Translations under genes and position numbers: made by a program | Part shown: one piece after another, positions 27,398-38,500 of the stretch | How the letters are laid out: each line of letters opens with the position of its first letter | How positions within the stretch are numbered: the first letter of the stretch is position 1 | The notes under the pieces: generated by a model | The model's input: only the letters and a program-made list of their open reading frames with translations | What the model was told of the DNA's origin: nothing | Databases searched by the model: none | NCBI GenBank assembly: GCA_028673005.1 | Contig: CM054116.1 | Location: forward strand, 24,033,840-24,097,839 | Reading direction: 5' to 3' | Length of the DNA stretch: 64,000 bases | DNA from: Tanypteryx hageni | Taxonomy: Eukaryota; Arthropoda; Insecta; Odonata; Petaluridae

Positions 27398-28714
27398 GTG
27401 GTTTTGCCGATGAACATAATATCACGATGCTCGAATGGCAGAAAAAATTAAGTGAAAAATATGTTTGTGTTTTGAGAGAGCATAAGAGAAGGATAAGCAT
27501 TCTCACATATGGGGGTTCTGGTTATGCTTCGTTGTAGTTTCACGCACAGTGGGAGTCTTACCCACTTTCATAGTGGACAGGGGGATGAACCGGGAGAGTG
27601 ATTGGCTGCTGCTACTGCTCTGAGATTAACAGCACTCTACACCAGGGATCCTAAACCTTCTGCTGACCATGAGCCACATTTAATATAAAAAGTATATGGT
27701 GAGACACCTACAAAATATACGAAAGGTAGTACATTACAAATACAAGTAGTCCCCGCTTTTACGTCAGGTTACATTCTTGGAGACCACGACGAATTTTTCA
27801 TAGGCACAATATTAAAATGAGGGATTTTGTTCCTGACCAAGGACAATAGACTCAAAAATTATCAGAAATGACCATTTAAAAATATTATAAGCATACAAAT
27901 TAGACAAAACACGATTACTACAGATGCAATAACTACTTCATATTTCAATAACATGCATTTGAAAAGCATTGTGTTACACAGAATGAAAATTTTAGGTTAT
28001 CATCGTAATGCACTTTATTAAAACTTATCGGAATGGGGCAGTCAGTGCGGCTGATTCGGCAACAGGACAATTCCATGCCGGGACAATTTGGAAGCAGTAA
28101 ATAGAATGAATCCAACCCCCAACCACTCAACCTAACTTGGGGAAGGGAATAGAACAAATTCAACTCCCAACCACTCAACCCAACTAAAAGTTGTTGCATT
28201 TTCTGCCAGGTGCCACTGAAGAATGAATAAATGTTGCCAATTAGGAACATACGTACAAGCGGAACAATGAAAAGCGGAATGACAAAAACATTCAATGTGT
28301 CGTGTAAGTGGAACACAAGGGCAGAAGATTGATACAATGTTGTCAATTAGGAACTGAGGTATGAGCAGAATGGCAAAAAGTGTGAAGTGCATGTGATACA
28401 GTGGAACCCCAACATACAAACATAATGCATACCATGAAATGTGTTCGTAAGAATTGTTTTTCCCATTAGAAATAGAGTTAATTTTGTTCATACGTTCATG
28501 AATCATTATCAAAAATCAATTTACATGTATAATGAGGGTAAAAAATTGTGTTATCAATACATAATTCAGCCTTGTGCAAGGCCCCTAATAAAGCACAGGG
28601 CTCTGTTCCTGAGAACCAACTGAACATGCCTCACGCATTCATTCCTCATGCATTCCATTTGGCTTGTAAGAGTTTAATACTTATCTGCTTATTATCTGTT
28701 CCAATTTTACCCAT

Positions 28715-29135
28715 CCAAGAAAAATGGCTTTGGATAAAGCATCTACAAGTTCAGGACAAAAAAGAAAAAGTTGTGTTGATGCTTAACCAAAAAATAGACA
28801 TTATTAGGTGTTTGGAAAAAGGTGAAAATCTGAAAGTGTTGATGGTTGGTTCTTCAACTATTTATGATATTAAATCTCAAAAAGATGAAACGAAAAAAGG
28901 ACTTGAAAAACGTCACACATTTCATAAGCCTATAATGGTGCGGTTACATAATGAGTGGTTTACAATAAAACGATCTGAAGGAACTCCAAACTCAGAGTCA
29001 ATGTTAATTGAAAAGGTAAAGGACCTTTATAAACAAATGGACTTAAACAAAACCTCTATTCCATCTAAAAGTGATATTAAGAGAAGCAATAAATGTTCAG
29101 TTACATACTGTACATACATAAATAAAAACTTTTGA
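28715..29135 (+). pseudogene. Tigger/jerky-like transposase N-terminus, broken
   Basis: One frame gives MALDKASTSSGQKRKS and, after a shift, VVLMLNQKIDIIRCLEKGEN then STIYDIKSQKDE, the first helix-turn-helix of Tigger/jerky transposases. It continues to about 29135 (LEKRHTFHKPIMVRLHNEW) without catalytic motifs. Confidence 0.65.
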
Positions 29136-29378
29136 AGTGAAGTTTATTAGAGTATATTTTTAATCAAATTTTAAAAATTTTGTTTTGCTTGTCCTATACA
29201 TAGTATAGTGTATATGTTGGTTTCAATATGGTTTACATATGTACGTCCAAAATTTTAGTTTTACTATTGTTATCAGTTGGTGAATCCTTGGTAGGTAGGC
29301 AGCTCAGATAACTGGAAAATTTGATTATCCAGCAGCCCCAAATCCCTGTCTGTGCCAGATAACAAAGCTTTTACTGTA

Positions 29379-30057
29379 ATTCATTTTAGAGATGTATTCA
29401 TGTTATACGAGGAAAACATTTTTTATGACAATATTTTCAGTGATTTGAATATTGTTTCAGAAATTTTTGTGTTAATCCAAGTTTTGGATTGAGTATTTAC
29501 ATTTTAAACATCTCTTTAAATTCTGGGGAAATAATGCCAGAGGGGCTCAAATTTGGCATTTAGCAAAATAAAGTCCTATTTTCACAACATGATTTAAAGT
29601 ATTTTGATTTTGGCATTAAAGGAACTCCCATTTAATTATCTGAGCTTACTTTTGATCATTCGGCTGAGTAAATTGTTGCCTCTATCATTCTGCACCTATA
29701 GCAGGGCCATAATCTTGATGGCATAAATACCACACTGATAATTAACTATTAGATGACAGGGATAGATTTAAAATTTTACAGAACATGATTTGTAGCTTTT
29801 AATATAAAATGAGCTGAGTTCAACGTATTTTAAATTTCTTTTTTATCATATGTACATTTAAATAAAGATAAAAAAATCTAAAAATCAACCATTACTTCTA
29901 AAAACAATCATCATTATAGTGAAGACCTAAATGGAAAAAGACTATTCTTATTTTAAAATTAATGTTTTCTTGAAGAATATGTTTAACTTTGCAATTCCAA
30001 TACAATTATTCTATAATTTAAAAAATAGAACCTTGGTCAGAATTGCAATATCTATTT
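29379..30057. other. Intergenic 3' flank of MRPS25
   Basis: AT-rich; no gene or repeat recognised. It should include the MRPS25 3' untranslated region. Confidence 0.4.
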
Positions 30058-30229
30058 TTAATCTTGTGCAAATTTAAACTTTCCACGCATATGATTTGGC
30101 AATGGCACTACTCCAGGACATGGTATTTGGCCTGGTATTTCACATATGCAATGCCGAGGGCAACCTTTTCCAAAATTGGCAGGATTGTCTTTCTTCTCCA
30201 TCACTTCAGACTCGAATGCCAACTGTTCA
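30058..30229 (-). CDS. MRPS25: MRPS25 exon 3
   Basis: The acceptor is GTTTTAG. It encodes [19 protein letters not shown] through [15 protein letters not shown], with TAA at 30060-30058. Confidence 0.93.
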
Positions 30230-30795
30230 CTAAAACAAATAAACGTGACCAATTTTAATATAAAAATGCAATATGAAGGTCTTTCAAATGAGGTTTATCA
30301 ACAGAATAAACAGATATTTTAACTCGTAGAAAAAAATTTTCAACAAATATGACGGATAACCCAGTTGTAAGATATCACTCACTCTGTTTTGCATAAGATA
30401 GTTTTGAGATGGTTATGCACTTCTTCTTTACTTTTACTGTCAATGTCCACCAAAAATTCTGCGCCATTGTCCAAAAAACATCTGATGAAAGGCGAAGGAG
30501 TCATATTTTTGAATGTTACTACTTGTACATCAGGATTCTTATACTGGATCTGCGGCAAATACCAAAACACGAAATCCCTTGGAAAGAATAAATATGATTA
30601 AAATATCAGAAAAATATTTCACGACACGGTTCTAAATTAATAGATAACAAAAACGTACCTAGCTCCTTTATGATGATTACCAGAAGTATTATAATTTAAA
30701 GTGAGAATTTTTACCTTATCTTTAAATACCAACTTCCCTGCTTCCAAATATTTAAGAGTTCTCCTTATTGGAGCACTCCCTTTCATGAACGGCAT
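30058..30795 (-). CDS. MRPS25: Mitochondrial ribosomal protein S25 (mS25), complete
   Basis: Three exons on the - strand, 30795-30659, 30577-30383 and 30229-30058, join in frame to 167 residues (human MRPS25 has 173). The protein starts [20 protein letters not shown], continues with [31 protein letters not shown] and [20 protein letters not shown], and ends [10 protein letters not shown]. These match the MRPS25 family throughout, including the NPANF and CICE segments. By family knowledge it is a component of the mitochondrial small ribosomal subunit and is imported from the cytosol. The introns are only 81 and 153 bases, unlike the multi-kilobase introns of its neighbours. The ATG chosen is the family's usual MPxxKG start. 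Confidence 0.95.
30383..30577 (-). CDS. MRPS25: MRPS25 exon 2
   Basis: The acceptor is TTCCAAG and the donor GTGAGT. It encodes [18 protein letters not shown] and on to [11 protein letters not shown], ending with two bases of an Asp codon. Confidence 0.93.
30659..30795 (-). CDS. MRPS25: MRPS25 exon 1
   Basis: The start codon is at 30795-30793 and the donor is GTACGT. It encodes residues 1-45, ending TSGNHHKGA and the first two bases of an Arg codon. Confidence 0.93.
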
Positions 30796-31047
30796 TTTTA
30801 ATGAATGAGTTCGTCAAGTTTCTTAAATGACTGTAAATGTATGCAGTATAGCAAATCAACCTCTTGGGCTATCGTATTCAAAATGACTGTAAAGAAGCAT
30901 GACTTCCGTAAATCATGCTACTATAGATTGTATGTAGTTATACATTTGCATCCTTATACGATAGTAAATTAAAATACGATTTTTCTAACCTCATACAAAT
31001 AAATTGAAAAAAGTGATCATGAACAGCTATACCGTGAATATGCCCGT

Positions 31048-31226
31048 GAAGTTATATACGATATATATCGCTTGGCATATCGACTTCACGGACATTCTGT
31101 CAGCCACAGCGCCTTTTCCATACAGCTCGAGTTTTTAGTTAATATCCGTAAGGTTGGAAAAAAACATTAGATGCTTCTTTTTTTTCTTTATATCGTATTT
31201 GTACGATATATATCGTATATAACTTC
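31048..31226. repeat. Perfect 23-bp inverted repeat, 133-base loop
   Basis: 31048-31070 contains GTTATATACGATATATATCG and 31204-31226 is its exact reverse complement. Each arm is itself partly palindromic (CGATATATATCG), so cruciform or hairpin forms are possible. Confidence 0.85.
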
Positions 31227-31387
31227 TCACACATGCCGTGAAGTTGTATGTGATACACCGTATACGATACATCGATAGTCGGCGACACCAACCACGCTTG
31301 TAACTTGACCTACCAACTGTGTCTCTTTCACCCTGAGACTGGGTCTCTGGGTCAAAGACTAGCTCTGGGTTAAGTAAATTTTAGAAT

Positions 31388-31570
31388 TGCCTACCTTGGA
31401 GTCGAACCTATGACTTTTTCGAGATTCGTTTTCGCCATCATCTTACAATATGTAAATCGATCATTCCTGCCAAATATCAAAAATGAATCTCGTTCCATTA
31501 TCGAGTTATTTGCATTTTTATAGCGTGACAGAGGGACTAAGGGATAGAAGTAGCCTTTTATTATTGTTAG
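31388..31570 (+). repeat. Dispersed repeat, copy 1 of 2
   Basis: About 180 bases closely matching 43547-43733, sharing CGATCATTCCTGCCAAATAT, then AATGAATCTCGTTCCATTAT and CCTTTTATTATTGTTAGAT. The family is not identified. Confidence 0.8.
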
Positions 31571-32448
31571 ATAAATTGTTGGAGATTCCTGGTTATATCC
31601 AATATCAGAAGGCTACGGAATGAGTCTATTTCTGTTCTTTGTAAAGTCTTTAAAATTTTCCCGCATTTCCTTGAAATATTCATTATCATTTAACCTATTT
31701 GTTATTTTTAGAAATATTACAGGTATGGAAAAAGTCATGTGGTGTCCACATCTGATTCGTTGTACAAGGTAATGTTCACAGAACATCTGCATATGCACCT
31801 GTTACAAAGAGAATAAACAGACTGATTGTGAGCACAAACATCTCGGACTGCACTCAATGGCTGAGGTGCCTGCAAGCGTCCGAATAGAAATTCTGTGACC
31901 AAATCTAAAAGAATTTGAGTTTAAAGAAAATAAATTTCGGTTTTTACCCGAAATTTTAAAAAGGCAATCGAATGGTAAAAATCGGGTAAAATCCGAAAAA
32001 CCCATACCCTAATTATAATATCGGTCTATTATTAAACTTTTTAGTGGAAATTTACAAGTTTCTTTTTCATTTAAATGGAATCCTTCCACAAAGTAGAGCC
32101 TTCCCAAGTGGACTTTGTTATCCTATGTATATTTTTGTTGACTTATTCCATGTTTAATTTTAAACCGACGGAATCAATAAAGAATAATAATAAAGGATAT
32201 TCACAAGATAGAGTCCACGCCACAATCTTTTAGTTTAAAGAAAGCAAACTATCATTAGGCATTAACTGAATCAATCAATTTTAAGCAAATTTGAAAATAT
32301 CGAAACGGAACTACTTACGTTACTTATGTTAGCGATCCATCGATTGTATCGGTATGACTAAAATCGATTTATAATTAGCAACTTCGAGAGGAAAATTGTT
32401 TCGATTAATTGAACTATCAAGTTTGTTAAACTTCAATTTTGTGGAATC

Positions 32449-32510
32449 ATGGCGTCTGTGTTGGTACCAGAAGATGTTCGAGCCGGATTCTCCTTCGAAA
32501 ATTGCCGAAG
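32449..32510 (+). CDS. PSMB7: PSMB7 exon 1
   Basis: ATG at 32449. It encodes [20 protein letters not shown] plus two bases of the next Arg codon. The donor is GTTAGA. The ATG precedes the conserved GFSF(E/D)NCRR propeptide motif. Confidence 0.92.
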
Positions 32511-35500
32511 GTTAGAAAAAGTAGTTCTTAAACTCATACAGTTTATAGAATTAATATCTGCCCATAAGATTTATGCTAACATCTTATAAAGCCTTAAAAA
32601 TGAAAATGCTTAGTCATTAACGTATTATTTTCAGGAATGCATTCCTAGCCCAAAAAGGCTTTCCACTTCCCAAATATACTAAAACAGGAACCACTATTGT
32701 TGGTATAATTTACAAAGATGGCGTGATACTTGGAGCTGACACCAGGGCTACTGAGGATACCATTGTATCTGACAAAAATTGTTCTAAGATTCACTATTTG
32801 GCGGAAAATATGTAGTAAGTTTATTTAACTATGTTTTTTACACGTCAGATTCTTAGAGAATTGGAAATTGATACTTAATTGTAATTGTGCATCACTAATT
32901 ATTAATGAACTCATCATAGTACATGGTTGTCATACAGTGACGAATCAAAAGACTGATCATGAGCAGACAGAAACAAATACTAAACCTGTTTTATAGAATC
33001 ATAACTTCTCTGTTTTTATTTCAGTTGTGAGATTGATTATTTGCTCTAGTTCAGTCTTAACAAAGAATGAAGCAGGTATTTTGTGGGGTTGTTCGAAAAA
33101 TATGCGATGCTATATAACTGGTCTTAAGGGCTACCGAAATGAAAATCGGTGCGAAAACGCATTGGGTAGTCGTTCCAATCATTCAGTGGCTACACTAGAA
33201 TCAAGAAGTGTCGCTGTTGGCAGAGACATACTTCTCTCCTTTACCTTGTTATTTGTGTGTGTATGCATTAAGCCTTTATGAGGGCAAAGAACATTACTTG
33301 TATATTGAAACGAGTTAGTTGACAATTTAAAAACTAGTCAGGTTCTGTTTACTATCAGTTCATCTTTTCTAATATGAGTTAAGTGAGACACTCCACTTAC
33401 CACAGTATCCCAGTATTGGGATTAATTTGTGCTCTCTCAACCCTACCTGTGCTTCTCCCTGCAAGGGCATAACCCACTCTGTTTAGAGATAAAAGAATAG
33501 GCTATTCAGGAGTAAAACTCTGCTTATTGGGCAGTTGTTGTGTTAGATGATGGAAGAAGGAACTACTACTAAGGATCGTCAGCCATTTCTTCATCAAGAT
33601 CAGAAGCGGAACAGAAGTAGAGGTTATGGGTAGATTTTCTTCTAGTTCAAATGGTCCAGGGTATGAAGCAGTAGATGGGTCTGGTTATGGTTCACTTGAT
33701 GGTTCTGTAGCCAGTCTTCATGAAGAACATAGCAAGAGAATTCTGGACAGTGGCCTTTTTTTTAGTGCTTTTTGTCATTTCTGAAAAGCGCTATTATCTT
33801 TGTGATGTCCGTCATATGCATATATCAGGGAAGAATTGGCTTCACCGATTTCAATCCAATTTGGTACATTGAATATTCACATAAATTAATGACCAAAATG
33901 GCATATTTGGACCGGATGGACTAAGCAGGGGTGCCACAATTGCAAAATTAAACTTTTCAGTAATTGTGAATTTGGAAAGGAACTGGCCAAACCGATTTCA
34001 ATTAAACTTTTCAGTAATTGTGAATTTGGAAAGGAACTGGCCAAACCGATTTCAACAAAATTTTGTATAAAGGATGTGTGCAACATAGAAAAAAGAAATC
34101 AATATGTTTAGTGTAGATATGTAAAATAGGGCTGCCACAATAAAAGTAATAAAAAAATTTCTTTTTATGCGTATTTGTGTTAAATTCTCCACAAATTTTA
34201 ACAAAATTTAATACTTATAATGTACACATATATATAAAAACCATATTAATATATTTAAACTGAATCAGCCAAACAGGAGTGCCACAATTACAGTAATTAA
34301 GGATTTGGAATTAATTGGCTGAACGGATTTCAATTAAATTTTGTATATAAGATTTGTCTCTCTAATGAAATCAATATGTTTAAAGAGGTGCTAAAGAGCA
34401 GGGCTACCGTAATAAAAAGTTCAATAATATTATTTTACGTGTATTTCTAGAGAACTGACCAAGTGGATTTTAATCAAATATAGTATATTTATTTAATCTT
34501 CATATAAATAAAGAACCAAAATATCATATTTCAACCGGGTCAACTAAACAGGTCTACCACAATATCAAGGTTAGAATTTTTCTGTAACTATGAATTTGAA
34601 AGTTATTGGCTGAACGGATTTCAAAGAAATTTCATTTGTATGGTGAGTACAGAAAGGGAAAACAAGAAGAATATGTTTAGAATGGATCAAAAAAGCGGGG
34701 CTACCACAATATAAGGAAAAATAATATTCTGATTTCTAGGACTTACATTAATATATGATTATACTACGGCAAATTCGACGAATAGCACTTCTGCACCACA
34801 GGAAACCTGTTTACATCCCTACTTGTTCAAGATAGATTTCCTTGCAGCAGGTCATTACATTCGCCATGCCCCTGGAGACGGGGAACTTTGAGGCGTTACA
34901 ATGCTATTTTTCAAAAAGTGCAACAGCCTTATCAATCAATTAGAAGGCCTCTGCTAATTTGGCTGTTGCAAACACCTTTTACTGGGCCAGTTCTTCAACA
35001 TCAGCAGCCTTCTGCTACTCTGCCTTCATGATGACTTGCTCTTCATTAGTCAACTTCTTGGAATGAGAATCCAGCAATCCCTCATTGCCCTCCTCCAATT
35101 AAAGGTCCAGCTGCTTCCCTATTTCATTAAAGTTGGCAGTGACAGCTTTTTGATTGTTCTCAAAACCAACTAAGTCTTGGATGAATAGTGGATCTTTTTG
35201 TATCAGCTCTTCAACATTGTGGCCTTCACATAGTACCAAGCCTGACCAATGTTGAGGACAGATTTGTAAATATTTAAGCCCTTCTAAACTTCATTTTGTG
35301 GTTGTGGTTTGTTGTTGGTTCTCAGCTTCTGTAACTGTCATTGCCTGTGAAAAGGTCTTGTGAGTGTCCTGGACTTCCAAAGTCCTGATGACTCCCTGAT
35401 CCATGGGCTGTAGTAAATGGTGTTCAGGAGAAAAACAATTTCAGTATCAGGGTGAATGTCATCTAGGAGAATAGGGTGGCAGCTTCATTGTTCAATAAGA

Positions 35501-38500
35501 GGAAAATGTTGATGGGAATGCCCATTTTTTCACAATACAGCTTTAATTCTGGCACAAAAATTGCTAAAGAACCACTCCTCAAAGACCTCCAAATTCACTC
35601 AGGCCTTTGCATTTGATATCCAAATCACAGGAAGTGAACCTCTAGTTACAACTTTCTCTGAATGGAACACAAGAAGGGGCTTCAGTGTATAATCACCAGC
35701 AACATTTACCCCAACCAATAGGGGTAACAAGTCCTTTGCTGCTTTGAACCCGGGCATACTTTTTTCTTCTTTAGATATCTATGTCTTTTCAGGCATCTTT
35801 TTCCAGAAGTCTGGTTTTGTCGACATTAAACATAATGCTCGATATATCCATCTACTTTAATAATATCAGCAAATGTTTTAAGAAATGCAGCTGCTCTTTT
35901 TTCATCTGCACTAGCAGATTCCCCTGTAATTTTTACATTATATAAATTTGCCCTGCACTTGAAGCAGAAAAATCACCCATGACTAGCATGAAATGAACAT
36001 TCAGTTTCGCTCCATTCAGTTAGAATGTACTCATATAAACTATGAGCCTTCTCTTGAATAATGACAAGGTTATTAAGAATCTTATGTTCTTTCTCCACTA
36101 CCCATGCAAATTACATAAGATAGAACTTCCATGTGTTTCATTAGTTAAAATATCAACTACATGAGTTATAACTTTGTGGATCTTTTTTGGATTTGACAAA
36201 TCTAGACAAGTTGAATGCCATGTTTCTTTAAGTCTAAAACAAAGTTCTTTGTGATTGCTTTGTGGAATCCATACAGAATTATAATAGAAATTCTGCCTTC
36301 AATCTGTTATCTAAATTTATTATGATGATAGCATTGTATGAGTCAGAATGAAGAATTTTCTGAAATGAAAATTAAGGCTGATGTTATTTTTGAAAATACC
36401 CTATTAACTCGAAAGGAAGATGACATTGAATTTAAGATGACCACAATAAAAAACAAGGTCTATTCAGGAAAAAACTTTGTAATACCAATTTTAAAATAAC
36501 ATATGGCGGTAACCTTGTGCCATCTGCTAACACTGCCAGCACTACAATAATGTGCAAAGAGAAGCTCTTCATTGCAATCCAAAACCATTACCACCCCTCA
36601 TCCTTATGCACCAACCATTGCTTGCCTTGAATTCTTGCTGGGGGATGTACAGTGATCTTGATAGTTCATTAGCTTTCAGTTTATTTATTTTCCGTGACAC
36701 TGGTTTTCCATCCGTTCTTTGACAATGCACAAATTTTACAGTTTATTCTAATTCATGAATATGACCATGTTTGGGTCCACTAAATGATTTCCCTCTTGAA
36801 TTATCACCTTCAAGTTTCTGTTTTTCTTGCTTCCACCTTTGCTCATTTGCCTCCGTCATATTATATTTCTTCCTGGGCTCACAATTGTTAGTTTATTCAG
36901 CATAAACATTACCATTAGCTGAAATTTTCTATCAAAACTTCGTCTTATACCTTGTGATACATTCCTTTTTATAGAGAAGCCGTTCTTCTCTATGATGTCA
37001 TTTCAGCCCTATGACTTGAGGTAACTTATTTAAAACTGCTAAAAATAATAACTAGTCCTCACTTCATGTTAAAACTTAGTAATGTTTGTACCAATCGTGT
37101 GCTTGAAGAGAGGTTATACTCTTCAAACTGCAGGTGTACTTGTTGTCTGCTGTCGGTGCACCAATCTAAAAGTAACAAACATGTTTAAATTGTAAGAAGA
37201 CATGCATAAAATGCCAGCAATCTTAGTGCAGCCATTTTCAATGCTGTATGTATCAAATTTCCTACCCAACCAATTAAAAGATCTGGCGTAGATTTGTCAA
37301 CACTCCCCTTCCACCAGTTCCTACGAGGTAGAAAGTCACTCATTTGCACAATGTGAACTTCAAGAACATGAATAAATGTATTGTATTAATAAATTAAATG
37401 TAATGTATGGTGTGTGTATAAATAAATGCATTTTCGTGGACATAGAATCGACATTTTTGGAGAAAAATCTTGTCTTCCTTTCGGGTTAATATAGTATATG
37501 CAATGTGAAACTGGTAGTGAACAGGTTAGATATAAACATTCATTAATCATTCTAGTTCATTATCTGACTCCATGAATTGAAAACCTATTAGTCACCTGCT
37601 ATTCCTGTATGTGTACTATTTTTATATTTCATTGAACAATTTTCCACCGATTTTATTTCAGTTGTTGTGGTGCAGGAACTGCTGCTGATACTGAAATGAC
37701 AACACAGATGATAGCATCTCAACTTGAACTTCATCGTCTTAATACTGGTAGAATTGTTCCCGTAGCAACTGCCAATAGAATGTTGAAGCAAATGCTCTTT
37801 AGATACCAGGTATGTTTTTAACATAAATAATGCATAGGTATGTTTTTTTGGGAGAGGGATGAGGATGGTAAATCTTTTAATAGTCTTATTGTTAGAGCTG
37901 TCTTGAAAAGCAGTGTTTTCAATGGTCATTGTATAAGTGGAGTAAATTCACCCAAATGCTGTGTAAATCAACATTTGAGATATAGTTTTCTTAGCAGGTG
38001 TGATGTTTAGACTATTTTACATTTAGGTAGCACTTGCAATTTGCTTTACAATATTGTCCTCTCCTTTAATGCTGAACTAAATTTGATTAATTTCAGGGAT
38101 TTATTGGTGCTGCTCTAGTACTCGGAGGTGTTGATCTTAATGGTCCACATCTTTATTGCATTTATCCCCATGGTTCAACTGACAAGTTGCCCTATGCTAC
38201 TATGGGTTCAGGGTCTCTTGCAGCAATGGCTGTGTTTGAGTCAAACTGGAAACCTAATATGACGGTAGGTTTAGTTTGAAGATTTCAGCAGTATCATCTC
38301 AGCTGCAGATGGCAAAATCTTGTGGAATAATTTCATAATTTGAAATGAAAATACTGTAATTTTATTGAGTTATCCATCATTATTACATCAGAAAGTTGTA
38401 TTGTTTTAATCAGCTCATTCTATGTAACACATGATTCCTTTTGTTTGTCATTCTTATAACAATTGCCTGAAATCTCTTTATTGCTTTAATGAATGTGGGT

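Larger units (their letters stand above)
26765..29376. mobile_element. Tigger-type element, decayed and internally rearranged
   Basis: The left end is CAGTAAAACCTTTAGTATAC and the right in reverse complement CAGTAAAAGCTTTGTTATCT, with TA flanks (26763-26764 and 29377-29378). Inside are a Tigger-like N-terminal coding scrap at 28715-29130, an hAT scrap at 27209-27397, and two further transposon-end-like sequences at about 27745 and 28390, so it has taken later insertions. Confidence 0.6.
30796..32448. promoter_or_regulatory. Divergent intergenic region between MRPS25 and PSMB7
   Basis: The two housekeeping genes face away from each other across this 1.65 kb, so it must hold both promoters, though I cannot place a core promoter by eye. 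It contains a perfect 23-bp inverted repeat (31048-31070 and 31204-31226) and one copy of a dispersed repeat (31388-31570). No coding sequence recognised. Confidence 0.5.
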
